From positions 30,226-94,225 of the forward strand of contig CALXLM010000034.1 of the NCBI GenBank assembly GCA_944389195.1: a stretch of DNA of 64,000 bases. The letters are read 5' to 3'. Positions within the stretch are counted from its first letter, which is position 1, and the number at the start of each line of letters is the position of its first letter. The DNA is from an uncultured Opitutales bacterium. Lineage in GTDB: Bacteria > Verrucomicrobiota > Verrucomicrobiia > Opitutales > Intestinicryptomonadaceae. The translations under genes and the position numbers were made by a program. This document shows positions 1 to 8,538 of the stretch, piece by piece. Below the pieces are notes generated by a model that made no database searches, was not told the DNA's origin, and saw nothing but the letters and a program-made list of their open reading frames with translations.

Positions 1-1
1 G

Positions 2-631
2 CCGGATGCGGCAAAGGGCTTTCGTTTCATAAAAGATGCCGCGGAGCGCGGAAACGCCGAGGCACAAAACAACCTTGGAGTGTGCTATACGAACGGGTAC
101 GGAACCGACGCAAATGCCGTTTCGGCGTTTGGGTGGTATAAAAAATCTGCCGAACAGGGATATGCGATAGCGCAAAACAATCTGGCCGATTGCTATTTTC
201 ACGGCGCCGGCTGCGTAGAAGATAAATACGAGGCTGTAAAATGGTATAGGCGCGCGGCTTTTCAGGGCGACGTTTCGGCGCAGAGCAATTTGGGCTACTG
301 TTATTTGGAGGGAATCGGCACCGGAAAAAGCGCCGCAGATGCGATAAAATGGCTTAAGAAGGCTGCCGATGCTGGCGACGTTTCGGCGCAGAGCAATTTG
401 GGAACCTGCTATGTCAACGCGGTGGGGGTCGAAAGAAACCTTCCGGAAGCCATAAAGTATTTGTCGTTGGCTGCCCAAAAGGAAGACGCGCAGGCGTTGG
501 GAAATCTCGGGGCATGCTATTATAACGGCATAGGGGTTGAAAAAAACGAGCTTAAGGGAGTGGACCTTTTGCGCCGGGCGGCGCGCGCCGGCAACGACGA
601 GGCGAGAAAAGCTCTAAACCGGATTAGGTGA
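2..631 (+). CDS. Sel1-repeat (TPR-like) protein, 5' end outside the window
   Basis: The reading frame is open from base 2, so the gene is truncated by the left edge; the GTG at 80 is not a real start. The visible ~209 residues are about five and a half Sel1-like repeats of ~36 residues, each with the pattern A..G...AQ.NLG.CY..G.GV..D...A..W...AA. Repeats of this type form alpha-helical superhelices used as protein-protein scaffolds, often in the envelope or in signalling; no catalytic domain is seen. The last repeat ends close to the stop with a short basic tail. Partner and localisation cannot be told without the missing N-terminus. Confidence 0.85.
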   Translation, partial: PDAAKGFRFIKDAAERGNAEAQNNLGVCYTNGYGTDANAVSAFGWYKKSAEQGYAIAQNNLADCYFHGAGCVEDKYEAVKWYRRAAFQGDVSAQSNLGYCYLEGIGTGKSAADAIKWLKKAADAGDVSAQSNLGTCYVNAVGVERNLPEAIKYLSLAAQKEDAQALGNLGACYYNGIGVEKNELKGVDLLRRAARAGNDEARKALNRIR

Positions 632-655
632 CCATTTCCCGTTGGCTGGTTTGGC

Positions 656-697
656 GGCGCCACGGCCGGCTATGCTTCCGCCTTCGGCGCTTTTATT
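656..697 (+). terminator. possible intrinsic terminator after the Sel1 gene
   Basis: GCGCC at 657-661 pairs with GGCGC at 686-690, with partly paired bases between, followed by TTTTATTT. It lies about 25 bases after the Sel1 stop. The stem is short and the loop long, so the call is tentative. Confidence 0.4.
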
Positions 698-978
698 TGC
701 GCCATTCGCGTGCATAATATAAATTTTTGTTTATGCGGCCGGGCGTTCGGAAGCTAAGGTTTCAAACGCGCATATGGGAAGTGCGCGAAATGTGGGATTT
801 TTTTTAGGGCATAAAATTTTCCGGTTTGGAAATCGCAATATCTAAAAAAAACTTAAAAAATTTTGTTTTTTTACGGGGGGAGTTTTTTTGTTTATATATA
901 TAGCTGTAATTATATTATAAATTTACGTTAAAGCCGGGCATGGATATCCGTATTTTCAAAAATACCTAAAAACGCATT

Positions 979-1007
979 TTGACAATTTAAATTTCAAAAG
1001 ATAAAAT
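979..1007 (+). promoter_or_regulatory. sigma70-type promoter of the GH50-like gene
   Basis: TTGACA at 979-984, exactly 17 bases, then TAAAAT at 1002-1007; the -35 is a perfect consensus. Expected transcription start is near 1014, giving a leader of about 32 bases before the ATG at 1046. The rest of the 632-1045 gap is AT-rich (for example 885-925) and shows no gene. Confidence 0.8.
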
Positions 1008-1045
1008 ACGTCGAGAAACATTAACCAGTGGGAGGAATTTTTATC

Positions 1046-3151
1046 ATGATGTTTAAATATTGTGCATTGCCTGTTTGTTTTTTTGTGGCAGCGGCCTTTT
1101 TGCATGCCGGAGAAACCGTTTTATTTGACGCATCTAAAGATTTCCACCGCTTGTCTTCGGAAAGCGGGGCTAAAATTGCAAAGGGAGATGGGAAGGCCGT
1201 CGTAAGCTACGAGGGTGAGTTCGGCGAAAACTCGGGCATAGCAATTTCCGGAAATTGGGATTTGTCGGGATTTTCGTCTCTTAAATTTTATTTCGACAGC
1301 GAGCCTTCAAAAGAAATTCCACTGAGAATCGTCATTCAAAACAGCAAGGTGGATTGGAGCGGCAAAAACGGATATTTGTCTATGGGCGCTTACGCCAATT
1401 CGCCTTCGGTTTTGATGAAACTTGCGTTTGTCAGCCCCGAAAAAAACGAAGTAGCCGAAATGCTGAGCGACAGAAAAAAAATGAGGGGGAACCCGTTTTC
1501 AATGTCCGAATCCAATATCGACCTGAAAAACGTTTCCAAGATTCGCCTGTATGTGCGCAATCCGTCGCCCGACATGAAATGGAGCCTGAAGAAAATAGTG
1601 GCGTCCACCGGGGGCGGCGTTCCCGAGAGGCCGGCGTGGTTCGACATTCCCAAAGAAAAATTTTTCCCGTTCATCGACAAATACGGCCAGTTTAAGCACA
1701 AGGAGTGGAAGGATAAAATACATTCGGACGCCGATTTGCAGGCCGCGATAAAAACCGAAAACGCCTATCTTGAAAAATACGGTGGCGCGGCTGACCGCGA
1801 TAAATGGGGCGGATGGGAAAAAGGCCCCAAACTTTCAGCTTCGGGGCGTTTCCGGGTGGAAAAGATAAACGGCAAATGGTGGATGGTCGATCCGGACGGC
1901 AGATTGTTTTGGTCGCACGGGGCGGTCCGGGTGACGCCGTCGTCGGGAGAGACGCCGCTCGACGGCCGAAAGTTTTTCTTTGAATACCTGCCTCCCGAGG
2001 GCGACGCTCTCGGCCAGTTCTACCACACGCACGACGAGCTTCTGCGCCCGTACTATGTCAAGCGCGACATAAAGGAGACGTACGATTTTTCCGCCGCCAA
2101 TATTTTCAGAAAATACGGCGACAATTGGCTTGAGAAATACGCCGACATCTGCCACAAGCGTTTTAAGAGCTGGGGGCTTAACACCATTGCAAACAGCTCG
2201 GACAAGCGCATTTTCATGATGCGCCGTACGCCGTACATCGACCGTTTCGAAATAAAATCGCCCGAACTGAGCGGAAGCGAGGGCTACTGGTGGGCTTTCC
2301 GAGATCCTTTCGATCCGAAGTTCCGCGAAAACGTCAGAAAAAACCTCGAAGAGCGCAGGGACGAAATTTCGGATCCGTGGTGTATCGGGATATTCGTCGA
2401 CAACGAATTGGAATGGGGCAAGCCCAATTCACACGCGGTTTGGGCGCTTTTGTCCCCTGCCGATTGCGTTGCAAAGAAAGTTTTTGTAAGCGTACTTAAA
2501 AACAAATACGGCGAAATAGAGAATCTCAACGAGGTGTGGGGGGCTAATTTTCTTTCGTGGGACGAGCTGTTAAACAGGCGCGCCGAACCCCCGAAGGGTT
2601 CTTATGACGACTGCGTGGCGTTTTCCGAAAAAATAATAGAGGAATATTTTAAAGTGATACGCAGCGAGATTAAATCGGCGGATCCTCACATTCTCTACAT
2701 GGGCTGCAGATTTGCCGGAACTCCCAAGAAGAATCCGAACGTTATGTATATATGCGCCAAATATTGCGACGCAATCAGCTACAATATCTACCGGGACGTT
2801 CTCGACGCTTTGGCGCTTCCTCCGGGCATAGACAAGCCCATAATAATCGGCGAATTTCATTTCGGCGCTCTCGACAGGGGCAAGTTCCATACGGGACTGG
2901 TTCCGAAGCTCTCCCAAGAGGACAGGGCGCAGTCTTATTACAAATATGTCGAATCGGCGCTGAAGCACCCCAACGTGATAGGGACGCACTGGCATCAGTT
3001 TTCCGACCAGGCCACGACAGGCAGGTTCGACGGGGAGAATTTTCAAGTCGGCTTCACTGACATTTGCGACACCCCGTATTGGGAGACCGTCGAAAAAGTC
3101 AGGGAGATCGGATACAAAATGTACGACGTAAGAAGCGGCGAAGAAAAATAA
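1046..3151 (+). CDS. secreted GH50-like (beta-agarase-related) glycoside hydrolase
   Basis: A 701-residue exported protein. Start: ATG at 1046, 10 bases after a strong GGAGG (1031-1035); the GTG at 1028 overlaps that site and is rejected. Residues 1-21 form a signal peptide ending near LHA. Residues ~25-190 look like a beta-sandwich carbohydrate-binding module (W, G and hydrophobic beta-strand pattern); ~250-690 resemble the (beta/alpha)8 domain of clan GH-A enzymes of the GH50/beta-agarase type, starting with R-F-R-V-E-K-..-G-K-W-W and D-P-D-G. Likely acid/base Glu454 in FVDNELEWG and likely nucleophile Glu603 in IIGEFHFG. The real substrate is uncertain: GH50 relatives act on beta-galactans, but gut and soil Verrucomicrobiota carry many uncharacterised members. 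Monocistronic: own promoter and own terminator. Confidence 0.7.
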   Translation: MMFKYCALPVCFFVAAAFLHAGETVLFDASKDFHRLSSESGAKIAKGDGKAVVSYEGEFGENSGIAISGNWDLSGFSSLKFYFDSEPSKEIPLRIVIQNSKVDWSGKNGYLSMGAYANSPSVLMKLAFVSPEKNEVAEMLSDRKKMRGNPFSMSESNIDLKNVSKIRLYVRNPSPDMKWSLKKIVASTGGGVPERPAWFDIPKEKFFPFIDKYGQFKHKEWKDKIHSDADLQAAIKTENAYLEKYGGAADRDKWGGWEKGPKLSASGRFRVEKINGKWWMVDPDGRLFWSHGAVRVTPSSGETPLDGRKFFFEYLPPEGDALGQFYHTHDELLRPYYVKRDIKETYDFSAANIFRKYGDNWLEKYADICHKRFKSWGLNTIANSSDKRIFMMRRTPYIDRFEIKSPELSGSEGYWWAFRDPFDPKFRENVRKNLEERRDEISDPWCIGIFVDNELEWGKPNSHAVWALLSPADCVAKKVFVSVLKNKYGEIENLNEVWGANFLSWDELLNRRAEPPKGSYDDCVAFSEKIIEEYFKVIRSEIKSADPHILYMGCRFAGTPKKNPNVMYICAKYCDAISYNIYRDVLDALALPPGIDKPIIIGEFHFGALDRGKFHTGLVPKLSQEDRAQSYYKYVESALKHPNVIGTHWHQFSDQATTGRFDGENFQVGFTDICDTPYWETVEKVREIGYKMYDVRSGEEK

Positions 3152-3185
3152 TACAAGCATACACACCCATCACACAGATAATAGC

Positions 3186-3224
3186 AAAGGCTCGCCCGAT
3201 TTTTCTGGCGAGCCTTTTCCTTTT
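3186..3224 (+). terminator. intrinsic terminator of the GH50-like gene
   Basis: Perfect 11-base stem: AAAGGCTCGCC (3186-3196) with GGCGAGCCTTT (3207-3217), loop of 10, followed by a T-rich run (TTTTCCTTTTTT). It starts 35 bases after the stop. Confidence 0.9.
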
Positions 3225-3563
3225 TTATGCGCCTGCCGCTGTGCGTGGCGGACAGAAAAAGGGGATTGTAGAATATCTTTTTTTTCCGGCCCGGGGCGGG
3301 CGGCGGCTGGGCGCGGTTTGGGAAGGTCCCGCTCCACCGGCGGCAGGGCGCGGCCTTCTAACCCGGCATGCTTGCGCCAAAAATGAATGGACGCCATTTT
3401 TTGGCAGGATTTTTTGCGGGATTGGCGCGGAATACGGCCCCTCCGGCGGGATTTAGCCCTCAGGAATTCCGGAGCCGGCGTTTGCTTTTTTAAACAGAGG
3501 CGCGCAATATTTTTAAAAATGCTTGCGTCGGGGGCGGGCATTTTAGAGATTACGCGCATGCTG
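3225..3563. other. gap without a recognisable gene
   Basis: GC-rich around 3290-3350 and then mixed. Several open frames cross it on both strands, but none shows a ribosome site, a domain or a plausible composition. Confidence 0.5.
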
Positions 3564-3782
3564 ATGAGAAAAAACCGTGTGCTGGTTGCAAAGAACGCGA
3601 AATCGGTGCGTTCGGGAGACCCGCTTGAGGCTTTCAAAAGGCAGACAAAAGGTGAAATGGGCAAATATCAGGTTCGCGGCGAAATTTGGAAGTCGCTAAG
3701 AAAGCTCGTTTTTCTTGCGGCCGGGTTGGCTCTGTTTTATTTCATGCGCGAATGCTGGCTTGCGTGGGATATCTTTCAATAG
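3564..3782 (+). CDS. small basic single-pass membrane protein, unrecognised
   Basis: Unrecognised. Taking the ATG at 3564 gives 72 residues: a basic N-terminal half (many K and R) and one hydrophobic segment, about residues 49-63 (LVFLAAGLALFYFM), ending in a short aromatic tail. Another ATG at 3558 is in frame, and the frame is open further upstream with an unlikely composition. No convincing ribosome-binding site. It ends 40 bases before the exonuclease gene and could be co-transcribed with it. It may be a real small inner-membrane protein or chance. Confidence 0.4.
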   Translation: MRKNRVLVAKNAKSVRSGDPLEAFKRQTKGEMGKYQVRGEIWKSLRKLVFLAAGLALFYFMRECWLAWDIFQ

Positions 3783-3822
3783 TTTTAAATCGGCCGTTAA
3801 AACAACCATATCTGGAAAGAAC

Positions 3823-4701
3823 ATGAAGTACTATTTGATAGACGGATACAATCTCGCTTTTAGGTGTTTTTACGCCATGCCGGACCTTTCGCGTTCCGAC
3901 GGGTTCCCAACGGGGGCGCTCCACGCGTTTTTTGCAAGCCTTTTGAAGCTTTCATCGTCGGATACTCCCCATTTCACAGCTGTGTTTTTCGACAAGGGGG
4001 GCTCGAGGCGCCATCTCGAAATTTTCCCTGAGTATAAGGCAAACCGAGCCGACGCCCCAGAAAATTTTCGGAGACAAATTCCGCAAATGAAATATTTGTG
4101 CGAGATATTCGGATTCGAACCGACTGAATCGGAGGGGGTGGAGGCCGACGACCTTTTGGCGAGCGCGGCCGTTAAGCTTAAAGCCGGCGGAAATTCCGTG
4201 GCGATAGTCAGCGCCGACAAGGATTTTGCACAGCTCGTGTCCCCGAACATACGCCAGCTTCTTCCCCCGAAGCCGCGCCTTAAAGAGTGGGTTGAACTGG
4301 ACAGCGTGGGGGTCAAGGCGAAGTTCGGTGTCGCGCCGGCGCAAATACCGGCGTATCTTGCGCTTGTCGGAGATTCTTCAGACAACATACCGGGCTTGGA
4401 CGGTGTCGGCCCGAAAACGGCGGCAAAATGGCTTAAGGATTTCGGAGACATAGAAACGCTTATACGCCGCGCCGATTGGATAAAACCCGACAGGTTCAGG
4501 AAAGTCGTGGCCGAATCGGCGGAACTGCTTAGGCGAAACCTTGAACTTGTCACTCTCGACACGTCGCTCGACGTGTGCGTCAAACCTTCCAAAGTTCCGG
4601 ACTTTGCCGAGATAATCCATTTTCTCGAGGAAATGGAAATGAAAAAATCGCTTTTCAGCCTTAGAAATTTTGCAAGGGAGCAATATCAGATAACAATTTA
4701 G
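3823..4701 (+). CDS. 5'-3' exonuclease / flap endonuclease family protein
   Basis: A 292-residue protein of the FEN/5'-3' exonuclease family, the module also found as the N-terminal domain of DNA polymerase I and as free-standing Xni/ExoIX. It is expected to cut 5' flaps or RNA primers in the cytoplasm. Visible: the N-terminal DGYNLAFR metal-binding start, F-D-K-G-G-S-R-R followed by Y-K-A-N-R, the acidic motif G-V-E-A-D-D-L-L with S-A-D-K-D-F, and the helix-hairpin-helix region G-D-S-S-D-N-I-P-G-L-D-G-V-G-P-K-T-A. All usual acidic metal ligands are present and no polymerase domain follows. Start at ATG 3823, preceded by GGAAAG; the longer open frame from 3715 adds 36 unrelated residues. It may process primers alongside a Pol I encoded elsewhere. 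Confidence 0.9.
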   Translation: MKYYLIDGYNLAFRCFYAMPDLSRSDGFPTGALHAFFASLLKLSSSDTPHFTAVFFDKGGSRRHLEIFPEYKANRADAPENFRRQIPQMKYLCEIFGFEPTESEGVEADDLLASAAVKLKAGGNSVAIVSADKDFAQLVSPNIRQLLPPKPRLKEWVELDSVGVKAKFGVAPAQIPAYLALVGDSSDNIPGLDGVGPKTAAKWLKDFGDIETLIRRADWIKPDRFRKVVAESAELLRRNLELVTLDTSLDVCVKPSKVPDFAEIIHFLEEMEMKKSLFSLRNFAREQYQITI

Positions 4702-4795
4702 TCCAGGCATTAGAAAAGGAAAACAGTATCGGATTACGCTGTGAATCAGTTGTTTGCTGCATGGGGCGGCGGCTTGAGCGGCGTTTAAATTCCGG

Positions 4796-4824
4796 TTGTG
4801 CTGATAAATTATAGAGTATATAGG
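4796..4824 (+). promoter_or_regulatory. weak candidate promoter before the NagB-family gene
   Basis: TTGTGC (4796-4801), 17 bases, TATAGG (4819-4824), in an otherwise gene-free 176-base interval. Both hexamers are imperfect, so it is only the best local match. Confidence 0.3.
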
Positions 4825-4877
4825 GCTCTTCCCTTAACCGTCCTGCCGCTTGGTGTGCGGATATTTCTCTTGGAAAA

Positions 4878-5636
4878 ATGAAGACACTTCAAAAAGACAA
4901 GCTCACCGTAAAAATAGGGGACAGCTGCGAAGAAACCGGCAAGGCCGCCGCTCGCGATGCCGCCGATTATCTTTCTAAAGTTGCGTCTGGCGGCGCATAT
5001 ATAAATGTGGTATTTGCCGCCGCGCCGTCCCAGAACGCGTTTTTGGACGCTCTGCTCAGATGCGCCGTCCCTTGGGAACGCGTCAGGGCTTTTCATATGG
5101 ACGAGTACATAGGGCTTCCCGACGGCGCCCAGCAAAGTTTCGGAAACTATTTAGAAAGGCGCATATTTTCGAAAGCTCCCTTTAAATCGGTGCACTATAT
5201 CCGCGACTGCGGCGCCGGGCCGGAGGAACTTTGCCGCAAGTATGCGCGGATTATCGCCGACTATCCTCCCGATGTGGTTTTTATGGGCATAGGCGAAAAC
5301 GCCCACATTGCCTTTAACGATCCGGCGTTCGCAAAATTTAACGACAAAGAGAGCGTAAAAATTGTCGAACTGGACGAAATATGCCGCCGGCAACAGGTAA
5401 ATGACGGGTGTTTCCGGAAAGTTTCAGACGTTCCGAAGTTCGCCGTCACGCTTACGATACCGGCTTTGATGTCGGCCAGAAAAATATTTTGCGTTGTTCC
5501 GTACGCTTCGAAAGCCGACGCCGTAAGAAGGGTATTTTTTGGAAAGATAGAAGAGGCGTGCCCGGCGTCAATTTTGAGACTCCACTCCGACGCGACAATG
5601 TACTGCGACCGCGACAGCGCAAAATATATTCTTTGA
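4878..5636 (+). CDS. NagB/RpiA-fold glucosamine-6-phosphate deaminase family protein
   Basis: A 252-residue cytoplasmic protein of the NagB family (glucosamine-6-phosphate to fructose-6-phosphate plus ammonia in the canonical enzyme). Visible: the FHMDEYIGL motif with Asp75 (equivalent of E. coli Asp72) and the GIGENAHIAFNDP segment. His143 is kept, but the residue at E. coli position Asp141 is Asn141 and that of Glu148 is Asp148, so the classical ring-opening triad is changed. It may be a paralogue acting on another sugar phosphate, or a weak deaminase. The length is slightly below E. coli NagB (266). The next gene is convergent, so there is no operon; the sialidase-like neighbour would fit an amino-sugar context. 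Confidence 0.75.
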   Translation: MKTLQKDKLTVKIGDSCEETGKAAARDAADYLSKVASGGAYINVVFAAAPSQNAFLDALLRCAVPWERVRAFHMDEYIGLPDGAQQSFGNYLERRIFSKAPFKSVHYIRDCGAGPEELCRKYARIIADYPPDVVFMGIGENAHIAFNDPAFAKFNDKESVKIVELDEICRRQQVNDGCFRKVSDVPKFAVTLTIPALMSARKIFCVVPYASKADAVRRVFFGKIEEACPASILRLHSDATMYCDRDSAKYIL

Positions 5637-6327
5637 CAGCGCATCGCACCGCATTTCGCTAAATTAAAAAACGTTTGAAAAATTTTTTCCGGGGCGCCAA
5701 TGACACGCCGGTTCTATTTGGAAATTTGCCGCCTTGATTGCGCTTCGCATCCGCGAAATTAAAACGCGCTTTAACATGCCTTGATTTTTACCGGAGGATT
5801 GGGTCTTTGTCGGATTTTTTACGGGAAAATATTGCCCGTTTTTTAGCGCGGGAGCAAGGAAAGCGCGCGGCGCAATTTTGGCGCCGGATTTTAAAGCCGC
5901 TGCAATTTTTACATGGAGCCGCGGCGCGCCGATGCCGAGAAGGTTTTTCCTAGTTAAAATATATACTGCGAATTTGCATGCCGGTTTTGGGATTTGCGGC
6001 GTGCCGATACAGCGCGGAACGGGTTGCGGTTTTATAGATTACACTTGGAAAAATCGCCGTTTTTATTTTGCAATGCGCGTCGTTTTTTAGGGGAAGAGCA
6101 ATCCGCATAAACGGCGGATGGGGCGCCCCGCAAATTGTCCGATGTTTTGGGGGGTGTCGTCCAGTTTAAACGGGTTTCGGCAACCGTTCAAATCAGTTGC
6201 AAGCGCTTTGCGTTTTTGAAACAGAGCGTGCGGCCAAATGCAAAAAAAATCTTTGCATTGCCCGCGCGGAGGCGGCATGCTGTTGAGCCGGTTGAGTGCT
6301 GGCGGGGCGGGATTGGCGCGCGGCAAT
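5637..6327. other. 691-base gap without a recognisable gene
   Basis: Lies between the 3' ends of the NagB-family gene and the convergent sialidase-like gene. It contains open frames up to 89 codons, but none has a ribosome site, signal peptide or recognisable domain. No clear hairpin with a T-run was found for either gene. It may hold decayed sequence. Confidence 0.5.
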
Positions 6328-7590
6328 TTAAGGCTTTCCCATATTCAGAAGCGGGGAATCGACATTCCTTTGGCGGAAATTTTTTATTCTATGGAAGGTC
6401 ATAAGATTTGAATCGTGGTAATTTTTAGCCTTTGAAACACCGTCAAAGCACGCCGTGCGGCAGACGAATATGATATCGTCGCCGTCGAACAGCCAGTCCG
6501 CATATTGGTATCCGTCGTGTTTCGGGTCGCCGCTTTTGATTAAGACGGAATTGAGCCTCCATGTCTTTAAATCTTTTGATTCCATGAGTGCGAGCACATT
6601 TCGGCAGGCAGTGGGGGGTCTTGAGGATCTGTATTCTTCGGGGATATAGTTGGAAAGGGTCCAATATTTGTCGCTTTTAGGGTCGTAGCGGGGCACAAAT
6701 TTTTTGTTGGCGCCGGGCAGGCGGGCAAAATCGTTTAGATTAAATTCGAGCGATTTACCGTCGGGTGAAACCCTTAACATTGCGGCGATGTCGTCGGTGT
6801 TGCCCTCGACGCGCATCATGTTAAAAATTTGGCCGTCGCTTTCCCTCCTTACCATGTTTCCCTCAAGCCATGTCCAGTGGGCGGATCCTGCGGCGGATTC
6901 GGGGAATGGTACGGAGTTTGTGTATGTCCAGTTGTCGGCGTCCAACAAATCGGAATTTTCGGGGGCCGACATGACAAAGGCGCGGAATTTCAGCTTATGC
7001 CATTCGGGCGTGTTGTCGACCGCCTCTATTGCCCTCCATATTCTTCCGTTTGCAACAATAGTGGCACACGGGGCGGTGTGGTAGCCGTTCTGCCTGTTGG
7101 AACGCAAAAGCAGGCCGCTTTTTTCGTCTTTCGGCTCGGTCCATGTCTTGCCGCCGTCGGTGGATTTCCTTATTACGAGATCGCCGTTGTTGTTGCGCGG
7201 GCTTAAGATGTAAAGAGCTCCGTTGTGGAAGAATAAGCCCCCCCAGAACTGGTTGAACTCGGCGACTTTTTCCCAAGTGTTTCCCCTGTCGGCGGAGCGG
7301 TACACGTTTGTGGCGGCGTTTTTGCGTTCGTCGGCGGCAGGCCCGAAAAAATCGTGGCTTGCCACATAGGATCCGTCGGGCAAGACTGCCAGCGAAACCG
7401 AGCCTATAAATTTTTTCAGCTCCGCCGGGGCGTGCGCTATGATTCTCCCCGGTATTATTGAAGTGTCGGGTACCGAAACGGAGCGAGTTTTGCAAGTCGG
7501 CGGATTTGAAGAGTCGGCTCCAGGGGAAATGTTTATCGCGGACGCCAAATTTGCGGCTGCGAAAAAAACTGTTAATGCCAAAACTTTCAT
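6328..7590 (-). CDS. secreted sialidase-like (BNR/Asp-box) protein
   Basis: A 420-residue exported protein. Residues 1-18 are a signal peptide (MKVLALTVFFAAANLASA). The body looks like a six-bladed beta-propeller of the sialidase superfamily, with two good Asp-boxes (S.D.G.TW): RSADRGNTWEKV and KSTDGGKTWTEP, near residues 93 and 140. I do not see a clear FRIP arginine motif, so activity as a true GH33 neuraminidase is uncertain; the fold is also used by other glycan-active or binding proteins. It may act in the periplasm or outside the cell. It is alone on this strand, has no Shine-Dalgarno sequence, and its predicted promoter sits almost on the start codon. Confidence 0.7.
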   Translation of the reverse strand: MKVLALTVFFAAANLASAINISPGADSSNPPTCKTRSVSVPDTSIIPGRIIAHAPAELKKFIGSVSLAVLPDGSYVASHDFFGPAADERKNAATNVYRSADRGNTWEKVAEFNQFWGGLFFHNGALYILSPRNNNGDLVIRKSTDGGKTWTEPKDEKSGLLLRSNRQNGYHTAPCATIVANGRIWRAIEAVDNTPEWHKLKFRAFVMSAPENSDLLDADNWTYTNSVPFPESAAGSAHWTWLEGNMVRRESDGQIFNMMRVEGNTDDIAAMLRVSPDGKSLEFNLNDFARLPGANKKFVPRYDPKSDKYWTLSNYIPEEYRSSRPPTACRNVLALMESKDLKTWRLNSVLIKSGDPKHDGYQYADWLFDGDDIIFVCRTACFDGVSKAKNYHDSNLMTFHRIKNFRQRNVDSPLLNMGKP

Positions 7591-7599
7591 GAAATTGAC

Positions 7600-7627
7600 A
7601 TTCTATGGCCCTTTGAGATGTGTTCAA
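7600..7627 (-). promoter_or_regulatory. promoter of the sialidase-like gene, near-leaderless
   Basis: On the minus strand TTGAAC (7627-7622), 16 bases, TAGAAT (7605-7600). The -10 ends 9 bases before the ATG at 7590, so the predicted transcription start leaves only about 2-4 untranslated bases. Confidence 0.6.
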
Positions 7628-8443
7628 GAAAATATCGTTTTGGCATTGTCGCGGTCAGCGATGCGGCATGTATAATGCAAATTGAAATAAAGCCCGGTGC
7701 AATACGGGCGCGTTGGGGCCGTTCTGACGCCGGAGCGCAAAACAAACAAGCTTTTCCTTCTATTGAGAGCATGCGCTTGTAGGATTCCATATTATATTTT
7801 AACGGCGTATATCTTCATAATGGGCGCCCGCTCGGAAAAAGCGGATATCTGGCATAAGCGTTTTTTACTTGGAATTATGGCTTTCGGCGATTCGGGCGGA
7901 ACGATGAGTCAAGGGGGTTAAATGGGAAACGGGCGGCGTTTTATAGGCGTTTTTGCCGGGGATCTGCCGCTTCCCCAAGGGCGAAGCTTTTTCGGCATTT
8001 TTTTAAGGCTTTCGCAGCGGCCGCGCAAAGCGGTTTTTTGTATGCGTGGCGGATCCGTAGCGGGGAAGATTCTTCCTGCGGGCGGCAAAAAACCTTAGCT
8101 TCGGATTTTTGCCGCGTTTTCGCATTCCATGCCGGAACATGCCAGGAAAGGGCGCCTGAGATGGGCGTCAAGACGCGCACAATGTGGCAGGTGGCGGCTT
8201 TTCTTTTTCGCAAATCCGCTAAAATTTTTAGCGCCGAATTTGCCTCGCGCCGGTTTTTGCCCCATTGACGCCTCGCGCGCTTTCGGGGTGGCATTGCGTA
8301 TGTTGGCATCGCTCAAATCAGCCGGCAGTCCGGCCGCTGCGCGGGCGGTTCTAGCTGTCTGTTAAAAAAGCGAAAAACGCAGCGGATTAAAAAGCCGGGC
8401 ATTGACGAGGAAGCTTTGGCGTTTTTTTGCGCGCTAAATTCTC
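7628..8443. other. gap of about 0.8 kb without a recognisable gene
   Basis: Separates the leftward sialidase-like gene from the rightward fumarase. Open frames of 60-120 codons occur on both strands, all with shadow-like composition (rich in R, A, C and W) and no ribosome sites. No tRNA-like clover or repeat array seen. Confidence 0.5.
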
Positions 8444-8474
8444 TTGTAAAAAATTCCGCCAAGCCCATTATAAA
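8444..8474 (+). promoter_or_regulatory. candidate promoter of the fumarase gene
   Basis: TTGTAA (8444-8449), 18 bases, TTATAA (8468-8473). The -35 is imperfect. Expected leader of about 60 bases before the ATG at 8539. Confidence 0.4.
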
Positions 8475-8538
8475 TGAAAATACCGTAATTTTATAAAGGC
8501 GATTCAGATGCGGTTCGCCTTATGAAAGGCTTAAATAT

